Origin: Rubrivivax sp.
Lineage (GTDB): Bacteria; Pseudomonadota; Gammaproteobacteria; Burkholderiales; Burkholderiaceae_C
NCBI GenBank assembly: GCA_027484825.1
Contig: JAIXSE010000016.1
Location: 62,001 to 126,000 of the forward strand
Length of the DNA stretch: 64,000 nucleotides
Reading direction: 5' to 3'
Shown in pieces: positions 1 to 8,700 of the stretch; positions within the stretch are counted from its first letter, which is position 1; every line of letters starts with the position of its first letter. Below the pieces are notes generated by a model. It made no database searches, was not told the origin of the DNA, and saw nothing but the letters and a program-made list of their open reading frames with translations. The position numbers and the translations under genes were made by a program.

Positions 1-1
1 G

Positions 2-211
2 CCATTGGCGCGGCCGCCCCTGGATGCCGCAGCAACATTCGCAGCAATAGCCGCCGCAGAAGCGGCCACCGTGGCTGGCCGCTACCGTCGCCCCTACGAG
101 GGCACGGACAACCCGAAGGAGGCCATGCAGGCCTATCTGGATTGGGAGTTCGGCCTGGTCGATCAACTCGCCCGGGACGGCACTCACTTCTTCAAGGTGC
201 TGGGGGAGTGA
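2..211 (+). CDS. C-terminal fragment of an unidentified protein
   Basis: The reading frame is open from the first base of the window and stops at 209-211, so this is the last ~69 residues of a gene that begins upstream. The fragment is Ala-rich at first and ends in a hydrophilic stretch (AYLDWEFGLVDQLARDGTHF). I do not recognise the family. A TTG at position 5 could act as a start but has no visible ribosome binding site, so truncation by the window edge is more likely. It converges on the minus-strand gene that ends at 246. Confidence 0.5.
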   Translation, partial: PLARPPLDAAATFAAIAAAEAATVAGRYRRPYEGTDNPKEAMQAYLDWEFGLVDQLARDGTHFFKVLGE

Positions 212-245
212 GAGCCCGTGGGGCCCTCGCTCACGGAGCGGCGGT

Positions 246-1607
246 CTAGCGGGACGCTGCAGCCAGGGCCTGCTCCAGATCGGCGATCAGGTCGTCAATG
301 TGCTCGATGCCGACGGACAAGCGGATCGTGTCTTCCGAGACACCGGCCTTGTCGAGCTCGGTGGGGGAGAGCTGGCGGTGCGTGGTTGAGGCCGGATGCG
401 TCGCCAGGGAGCGCACATCGCCGATGTTGACCAGGCGCGTGAACAGCTGAAGCGCATCCAGGAATCGCGCGCCCCGCTCGCGGCCTTCGCCCTGCGGTCC
501 CTTCAAGCCGAAGGTGACGATGCCGGAGGCCTTGCCGGAGAGGTACTTGCGAACGAGCGCATGGTCCGAATGATCTTCCAGCCCGGCGTAGTTGACCCAA
601 CTGACCTGCGGATGGCGCTGAAGGTGTTGGGCCAGGGCCAGCGCGTTGTCGCTGATGCGGTCCAGGCGCAGGGCCAGGGTCTCGATGCCTTGAAGGATGA
701 GGAAAGCGTTGAAGGGCGAGAGCGCCGCACCGGTATTGCGAAGCGGCACCACGCGCGCACGGCCGATGTAGGCGGCCGGGCCGAGGGCCTCGGTGTAGAC
801 AACGCCGTGATAGCTGGGATCCGGCTCATTCAGCCGCTTGAAGCGTTCCTTGTGCTGCGCCCAGGGGAATCGGCCGGAATCCACGATGGCGCCGCCAATG
901 CTGGTGCCGTGGCCGCCCAGGTATTTGGTCAGGGAATGCACGACGATGTCCGCCCCGTGTTCGATCGGGCGGCTCAGGTAGGGGGAGGGGACGGTGTTGT
1001 CAACGATCAGCGGAACGCCGTGGTCATGGGCGATCTTGGCGATGCGTTCGATGTCGGTGACATTGCCCTGCGGGTTGCCCAAGGACTCCACGAAGATGGC
1101 CTTGGTGTGCTCGTCGATCAGCGCGGCGAAGGAGTCGGGCTGACGGTAGTCGGCGAAGCGGGCCTTGATGCCGTATTGGGGCAGGGTGTGGGCGAGCAGG
1201 TTGTAGGTGCCGCCGTAGAGCGCGCTGGAGGCGACGATGTTGTCGCCGGCTTCGGCGATGGTCAGGAGGGCGTAGGTGACAGCGGCTTGACCGGAGGCGA
1301 CTGCCAGGGCGCCGATGCCGCCTTCCAGCGCGGCGAGGCGCTTCTCCAGCACATCGTTGGTCGGATTCATGATCCGGCTGTAGATGTTGCCCGGCACCTT
1401 CAGGTCGAAGAGGTCGGCGCCGTGCTGGGCGCTGTCGAATGCGTAGGCGACCGTCTGGTAGATGGGGACTGCGACGGCCTTGGTGGTGGGGTCGGGGGAA
1501 TAGCCGCCGTGGATGGAGAGGGTTTCGAAGCGCCAGGTGGGGGCGGTCGAGGGAGTGGGGGACGGCGATGGCGATGTCGATGGCGAGGGAGAGTCGGTGC
1601 GGGACAT
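246..1607 (-). CDS. metY: O-acetylhomoserine sulfhydrylase / Cys-Met metabolism PLP enzyme
   Basis: A 453-residue enzyme of the Cys/Met-metabolism PLP-dependent family, expected to make homocysteine (or methionine precursors) from O-acetyl-L-homoserine and sulfide in the cytoplasm. The PLP-binding lysine is seen as [11 protein letters not shown] (Lys228). [21 protein letters not shown] (around residues 76-97) and the [19 protein letters not shown] stretch (around 202-220) are typical of the MetY/O-acetylhomoserine aminocarboxypropyltransferase branch rather than MetB/MetC. The first ~24 residues are a Ser/Pro/Thr-rich low-complexity tail not found in most family members, so the true start could be a little further in. 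A good ribosome binding site (ggaggagc) precedes the ATG at 1607. I see no recognisable SAM riboswitch in the 160 bases upstream. Confidence 0.9.
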   Translation of the reverse strand: MSRTDSPSPSTSPSPSPTPSTAPTWRFETLSIHGGYSPDPTTKAVAVPIYQTVAYAFDSAQHGADLFDLKVPGNIYSRIMNPTNDVLEKRLAALEGGIGALAVASGQAAVTYALLTIAEAGDNIVASSALYGGTYNLLAHTLPQYGIKARFADYRQPDSFAALIDEHTKAIFVESLGNPQGNVTDIERIAKIAHDHGVPLIVDNTVPSPYLSRPIEHGADIVVHSLTKYLGGHGTSIGGAIVDSGRFPWAQHKERFKRLNEPDPSYHGVVYTEALGPAAYIGRARVVPLRNTGAALSPFNAFLILQGIETLALRLDRISDNALALAQHLQRHPQVSWVNYAGLEDHSDHALVRKYLSGKASGIVTFGLKGPQGEGRERGARFLDALQLFTRLVNIGDVRSLATHPASTTHRQLSPTELDKAGVSEDTIRLSVGIEHIDDLIADLEQALAAASR

Positions 1608-1768
1608 GGGGGCTCCTCCGGTTGTGGTGATCGGAGGCTACGGGGACGGCCGTGGGCGGGCAAAGCAGGTTTGCGCATGAGGTCATGCGGATTGCTGAGG
1701 CGAGGGGCCTCGACTCGCGGATCTCTGCCTCTGACTGGGTCATAGGCCGCGGGTCCAGGGAGGCAGCC

Positions 1769-2233
1769 CTAGCAGTGAAGTTGGATGAAGCGCTGACGCA
1801 GCGTCAAAAGCTCTTGCTGGATTGCGGGGCGGGTGCGGGCGTCTGAGATCCGCTCCCTTTGCTCAGCCGCTGGGATGGCTGCGTCCAATTGGCGGCATTC
1901 GGCGCGAGCGGGCGCGGCGAGATTGAGCCTCTTGCTGTCCACCTGGAGTTGCTTTGCGTCCTTGCCTGTCAGCGGACGGATGGCTTCCGCGATCCCCTCA
2001 TTGAATCTCTCCCGTTGCACATCGGCACCGGCAGCCTCCTTCCCGGTGGATGTCAGGCCCCGCGTTGGCTCCACGTCGACCTTCTTCGCCCCCAGGCATG
2101 GGGCGTCTGAATACGTGACCTTGCCGTTGACCTCGCATCTGAATACTTCGCGAGAAGGCTGGGGAAGCTTTTGGGCGAATGCGGAGCTGCAGCTCAGTGT
2201 TGCGGCGGCGAATGCAAGGAGTGGAGTGCGCAT
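1769..2233 (-). CDS. Secreted DUF4124-type protein
   Basis: A 154-residue protein with a clear N-terminal signal peptide (MRTPLLAFAAATLSCSSAFAQ, cleavage likely after residue ~20). Just after it comes the DUF4124 pattern FRCEVNGKVTYSDAPC, in which two cysteines flank a short beta hairpin. The C-terminal half is charged and probably helical, and it ends in a Cys. DUF4124 proteins are common periplasmic or envelope proteins of unknown function in beta- and gamma-proteobacteria. It reads in the same direction as the metY-like gene, 161 bases away, so it may have its own promoter. Confidence 0.75.
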   Translation of the reverse strand: MRTPLLAFAAATLSCSSAFAQKLPQPSREVFRCEVNGKVTYSDAPCLGAKKVDVEPTRGLTSTGKEAAGADVQRERFNEGIAEAIRPLTGKDAKQLQVDSKRLNLAAPARAECRQLDAAIPAAEQRERISDARTRPAIQQELLTLRQRFIQLHC

Positions 2234-2744
2234 GGAGTGACGGCGTCCTTTGCGGTGGGGTTGTGTAGCCGATTGGCGGATTGGTGATTGGCCGGTTGGG
2301 AGACTCTATCCAATATCTCTATACGCGATTGTGTTGGGACGCGGATGGGAGCGGAACATTGCGCGTTTTGCAAATCGGGAATGGCCCCTGATCGCTTGGC
2401 GCGGACGCGGTGTTGGCCGTCAATTGAGGGGTTGAGACCACTCTGTGCTTACCCTGGGAGTCCAGCCTTGGCCACCTTGAAGTGGCGGGCCTTTTGCAAT
2501 GGTTTCGCACTGAGGCGGCTCAGGTAGAGTCATCCATCGTTTGCTTCGGCGCCACCGCAATGCAAGACGGCGCCTACCCAACGACGACATGGCGGTGCCA
2601 TGTCTGCGGAGACCCGTGCTGTTGGATACGCGGTGGCTGAGATCTACCAGGAAGCTAACCTGAGCTTTACCAACGTATGCTGGCGTCGGCCATCGATCTG
2701 ATATCGTAAGCGTAACTAGATGAAGGTACGGGTGGGGGGAGACG
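2234..2744. other. 511-base intergenic region upstream of the giant RT gene
   Basis: No convincing gene is seen; the short open frames here lack coding character. The stretch is less GC-rich than its surroundings. It holds a small hairpin, GCCAC-cttgaa-GTGGC (2471-2486), followed by gggccttttg, which may be the remains of a terminator. A G-rich ribosome binding site (ggggga, 2735-2740) lies just before the ATG at 2745. Several defence-associated reverse transcriptases are encoded next to a non-coding RNA, so this segment is the natural place to look for one, but I see no specific conserved structure to prove it. Confidence 0.4.
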
Positions 2745-5700
2745 ATGGATGGCCGTTACGACATAGGCGATTTGCTCGCCAAGGTGGCTTTGGACGATGT
2801 GTTGCAGCGCCTTGGGCTGAAGACGGAACGTCGTGGTGCATCAATTCAAGCCTTGTGCCCTTTTCACCAGGACACGAAGCCGTCGCTGAATGTCTATCCG
2901 GCTGACGGTACTTCTACTGCCCACTACCATTGCTATGCCTGCGGCGCACATGGAAATGCTATTGATTTGGTCAAGAGAGTTCAGGGGGTGGACTTCTTGC
3001 CGGCGGTGCAATGGCTGGCTCAGCAGTTCGGCATCAAATCCCCGAGCCGCCAGTCCAAGCAGCGTGCTAGTGAAACCGTAGGTAGAGATGCGGCGCTGAA
3101 ATTTGCTCTTCATACATACGACGAAAAGCATGACGATGTTCGCTTCCAGGCTTGGTGCGAAGAGCGCGGATTCGAACGAAACTCCTTGTACAGCCTTGGC
3201 CTGCGCTGCATCACACGCGGCGTTCTGGTGGAAGCTCTGCAATTCAAGAGCGTGGGTGAACGGGCTGAGTTGACGGACGGTCTGCAGGATCTCGGCCTAG
3301 TCAAGCGCCTTTATCAGCGCTCAGCGCCACAGCAGTGGAAGTTGAACCTGCACGACCAGTTCCAAGACTGCTTTCATGATGGCCGCATCGTCATTCCGAT
3401 TCAGAGCGGGACTATTAAGCAGCTGCAGTGGCTGGGCTTTGCTGGACGTTCGCTGCAGACTGTTCCGCCGGAGGGCGTCGCCAAGTACTTGCTTACGGCG
3501 GGTTTTGAGAAGGCCAAGGTTCTTTTCAATGAGCCGGCTGCCTTCGATGCAGTTAGGCGGGCACAGAAAGCTAACCTCCCATCGAGACTCTACCTCGTAG
3601 AGGGATTTCTGGATGCGCTCCGACTGCACACCCTTGGTCTGCCAGCCGTCGCGTTGATGGGTACGAGCTTGGGCAATGAGCCTATGAAGCGGTTGGCGGC
3701 TCTGGCACAGAGCTCTGAGTCAAGCGCCGAGCTGTCGTACAGCTTGTTCTTGGACAATGATCCGGCCGGTTTCGCAGGCTCGGAGCGCCTCGTTCGCCGC
3801 CTGTTGGACTTGCGGGGCGTGAACCTGCGCTGGGTGGGTATGCCATGGCGAAGTGTGCCCGCGTTAGGCAAGGACCCAGACACCTGCCTGCGCGGTGTAA
3901 CCACAGCACAAGAAGCTCTAGCTTGGCTGCAACCTTTTGATCTCCCTGCTGAGGCTGTTCTGTTGGCCCAAGCACTTGGCGGCCAGGACGCCTCAGACTT
4001 GCAGCCAGAGCGGTTCAGCCAGCTGGTTCAGACGGTCCGTGAGCGTGCCTTGTTCCGGGTCGGCATGGTCCTTCGGCGGCTATATGGCCCCCGCCCCGCG
4101 GAAGTTGCGTTTGATCGTCTGCAGGTCAGTCAGTGGGACTGGGCGCGTCGGTTGCATGCTGAGCTGGCGACATCCGAGGTGGCTCGCAACTCCTTGCCTT
4201 CGCGAGGGCAGTACCTTGAGGAGCCACTTCCGCGGGTCGCGCTGGCGCGTAGTCTGGCCTATCACGGCGCGCGTCGCGGAGAGCTGCCTTGTGATGAAGA
4301 GACGTGGCAGACGCTAGGCGGCAATGCCCGGCTCTTCGATCAGATGGCACTGCATCGATTGCGGGCCATGATGGAGGGCGACCAGCTATGGAAGCAAGCG
4401 GCGCCCTTTGACGCAGTTCATTTGCCCCGCAAGCTGACTGCCGATCCAAAGGTGTTGGACGACCCACGTCGCAAGGTGATGCCACACCCCGCGGATCTTT
4501 TGGTTCATCAGACGGTTCTCAATGAGTTGCTGAGTCAGCGGCATGACCGGCCAAGCGCGACCGGGCGCGTATTCTCAGACGATATACCGGCCGTGCGTTG
4601 GTATGCCTCACGCCGGGAAGTATTGGTGACGGGATTGAATACGCCGCTGAATGAGATCGATGAGGAACTTAACCTACCGAAGACACTTAGCTTTGGCTAC
4701 CAGATCGACATGGACGTTCTGGAAGGCGATCAGACGCCTTCGGACCAGGGCATGTTCCGTCCTTTCGGGCAGTGCTGGCGTGAGTTCATGGCCACGCTAT
4801 CCAAGCAATGCCATGCGATCGGGCCTCGAGTACACGTGCTACGGTTGGATGCCAAGCGCTACTATGACTCGATCCAGCGCTTTGTGCTGCGTGATGCGCT
4901 CTTGACGCCGCTGAACCAAGCGATGGCCGTACACGGCGTTCCAAAAGGCTTCGTAGATGTTCTCGGGCTGCCACAGTCAGGCGCCGAACCTTGGGATGCA
5001 GAGCTAGAGGCGAAGCTTGAGCGCCTACTGGTCGGACTCGTCTTTCACCACCAATATCGTGACCCCGACGTGGACGGCAGAGCATCGCGGAGCGGCGAGC
5101 TCATCGGCATTCCCCAGGGGCCGGTCCTGTCGGCCTATATCGGCACCATTGCCCTCTTCCCTGTGGACGAGACGGCTCGCTCCTTCATCCACCGTACAGC
5201 GGAAAGAGGCGTCGACGGCGTTTTGCGGCCACGCGTTGGCTATGCCCGCTATGTGGACGACATTGTGTTGTTCGCTGACAGTGAAGATCTGCTTGTGCAA
5301 TTGCGGGAACTGCTGCAAGCAAAGGCTGCGGAGCGCTCCGTCGACCTCATCCACAAAGGCAATCGCGTACGTGCTGGCTCGCCGCGCCAGGTGATGCGTC
5401 AGCTCAATGACGGACGTGGCCTGGCGCCGTCCGTCCCTGCCTGGGAACCGCCTTTGGTCGGCGACGGCGAGACCGACTACAGCTTGGGCGGTGAACTGCC
5501 CGAGGTGGACCGGCAGTGCGCGCTACAGATGCTGCGTCGTGTCGCGCTGATGCATCAGCCAAGCGAGATCGTCGGCCAGGTGAAAGCGGTCCTGGAAGCG
5601 CCTGACCTGCGCCCAGGGGATCTCGGTCTTTGCGCACGTTGGTTGTGGTGGCAGGTCGCGTCAGCGATTGATCCTGTACAAGACGATTCGGCGCCGGCCC

Positions 5701-8700
5701 AACTGTGGGAAAGCTTCCGGCAGCTATGGAAAGAGGTCTGCAGCAGTCATCCGTGGGCCAGCGCGTTCGAACAGCGTGGATACGATTGGCTTTTTGCTGT
5801 GGAGGGCTTGGACAAACTGCTGGATAACCATCCGTGGCAGGAGAACGGTAAATTCTTAGTCGAGAGGCAGGAGGACCGCAGCAGGCGCCTCCGACTGGCT
5901 CGCCTGGTCTGCATGCCCGAGTTCGTCGAACAGGTGAAGCCGGCCAAGAACTTCGATCACGTGCGGCGTCGCGCTTGGCTGGCAGCGCGTAAGGCGTATC
6001 GGCTGCTCGGAGACCCTGAAGTGGTGCTGGCTCTGCCGCCTCAGTTAGGCGGTCCGTTGACGGCCATTGAGTGGCTGTGCCTGGCCGGCCCCAGCATTTC
6101 GCAGCGGGGTGCTAACCATCCGCTGAACGCACTGGTCGAAAGGCAGGTGACAGGGTCAACTGGGGATGGACTGGACCTAGCCCTTAGGGTCATTGGGCAG
6201 TTGACCAAGAGAAATGATGAGTCTGATGCCGCGGCGGCGGGCCTGGCGATCGACTTTGTACTCAACAGTTCGCCGCCAAGGGGTGGACTGTCCACGCTGG
6301 CGACCTGGTTCGATCATCTGCTTTCGCAAGTCGGCGCCGACAAGCGTTTGATGCCCCATCTTCCGGCTTTCAGTGAAGTCGAGCCGCCACTCTTTGCGAT
6401 CGACGCCCAGACGGGACTTGAGCAGCGAGCGCTCTATCGGTACACAGAGCGCGGTTCTGACGAAATGCAGCACGCGCCTGCGATGGACCGACGGTTTGCG
6501 CACGTGGTCATGCGTTCTGAGCCGCCTTGCCCTGCCGAAGAGATCACTCTTCGTTTTGTAGGAGTTCCGGAGTCGAATTCCCTACGGCTCGCCGTGGAGA
6601 AGAGTCAGGAACCAACGCATTGGATGGATCTGGACTATTCCGCTGGCGCGGAGCAGGCGCGGCTCCCCATAACACATCGGGCTGCCCGTCTCTATTACGC
6701 ACTGCTGGCCATGCATCAGATGGCAGTCGATGGCGTCCGTAGCTTGACCTATGTGCCTTTTAGGCCGCACTTGTTCCGCGGCCAAGGCAACGAGACGGAG
6801 CTCTTTCTACTGGCCGAGTGCGTGAGTCGAGATCAACTCGGGGTCAATGCTTGGTACCACGACCGTGATGGTCGTGTGCAGTCGGTCACTGTGCCTTTCG
6901 CCGGGGCTGATCTGTGGCGTGTAGGGTGGGCGGTCGCCGATGTGTTGGGGGTGGCGGCCGACATGGCTGGCGAGACGGGTGACCGTGACGAGCAACTCGA
7001 CGAGCTTGAGACGCCCGATGAAGGGGGGGACAGCTCAGAGGTATCCGCAGCCCTGGCCAGAAAAGAGCTCGAGGCCTATTTGCTGCGCCAGCAGCTGCGA
7101 AAACTTCAGGGCACCTACCTGTCATCGGCGCAGATTGAATCTGCAGGCCTAGCGGAGGACGAACTTCCTGGGACGGTCAAGCGGGCCCTGGCGCTTCTTG
7201 AGAGGTTCCCGGCTCACGAGTCGCTGGAAGCCCAGGTGCGTCATTTGCTGACGGTCGAAGCCGAAAGCCGCGCCATGGCTCTCCGCTTAGAGCATGGCAG
7301 CGGCGATGCCATGCGCCACGTTTTGCATCAGGCGGTGCCGGAGGCGTTGAACAGACTACCCCTTTGGGTTCTGCAGGGGTTACCGCTGCGACCCCCGCCG
7401 GAGTGGGAGTGTCTCTTGCGGCCAGAGTTGGGGCTGATGCTCTCGCTGTATCAGGCTTTATACCCGACGGTCCCTGGCAGCGGAAAGATATCCGCTGAGC
7501 CCCTGCGAATCTCCTTGGCGCTTGCCGTGATTGGTATCGGTCTGAGGGGCAGCGTGGCAGCCCTCTGGGGCGTTGCGCAAGCGTCTGGCGCCGCGCGCAT
7601 GCCCGAGCGGCTGAACATGCCCGCACGGTGGGCCGTGGTGAACATGGAGCGCCTGGATCCGCAGGGCGACTACAGCGTCATGCGAAAGTGGTTGGTGGAT
7701 GGAGATTGGTTGGCAGTCTGCAAGGCCAGCCCTTGGCATTGGATGCTCGCGCTTGTGGGCCTGCTGGACTCAAGCTTTCCGCAGGCACTTGAGCTGCCTC
7801 AGCTGATACAGGTGTACGAATTCCTTGCTCAGTGGCAGATCGCGCCGGCGGACCGAGGGGACGCGGAAAAAGAGAAGGCGGTTTGGCCCTTTGATGCTCT
7901 GCCGAGCTTGCCGCTGCAAACGTGTGACGAGGCAATGAGCGCCTTACCGCAGGCCTTGTGCGCGCTCGATGCGTTGCGTGGCATGCGAGTGGTGCTCGCT
8001 TCGGGCCAGAAGTTTGGCCGACAACTTCACACCGATGAGTTCATCGATACAAAGGGCGAAAGCTGGCGGATGAGCACGCCGCAGTTCACCAGTTTGTATG
8101 GCAATACGTTGCCGCAGTGGCGGAGTGGGCGGAAAAAACTGACGTGTTGGGCTGAAACGCGGCGCCTGTCGGACAACGAACTGCTGGCGGTCCATACGTT
8201 GGACCACAAGCTCGGGCGCTGGTTTATCAGAGAAGAGCTGGTGTCTTTGGCGCTTCGCGCAGCGCAGGACGGCAGTGCAGTCTCATCCGGCCAATCTCCT
8301 ATTCAGACTAAAGTGGCGCAAGCTCAGCAGGCCGACCACGTCGGGGAGGCGCCCGGCGTAGCTTCTGCACCTGACGACGTCTCTGACACACTGCCGGCTA
8401 GCGAACCGTCCCCGTCTCCCAAGCTTCAGCCCGCTGTTCCGTCCGGCCGGATGCCAGTAGAGCGCCTGGATGAATGGCAGAACGATTCTTGGGGCAAGCG
8501 CTTTGGCATTGTCAAAAGCGCTGAAGACTCAGATGCGGCGGTACGTGCTCACCTGCGCATTGCGCTGTTTCAATGGCGAGTTGACGATAGCTACAGCCAC
8601 CCAATCTCCGAGGTGGGCCTGGCCGGCTTCCCGCTGAGTGCCGATGCACATCGCGGGCTGCAAGCGCATCTCGCCGGCGATCTAAAGGAGGTGAATCGGG

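Noticed and set aside
396-1745. 449-residue plus-strand frame opposite the metY-like gene
   Set aside because: Low-complexity Gly/Val/Ala translation typical of an antisense shadow; the minus strand is a complete PLP enzyme.
1608-1768. SAM or SAH riboswitch upstream of the metY-like gene
   Set aside because: I could not find the conserved cores of the known classes in the 161-base leader.
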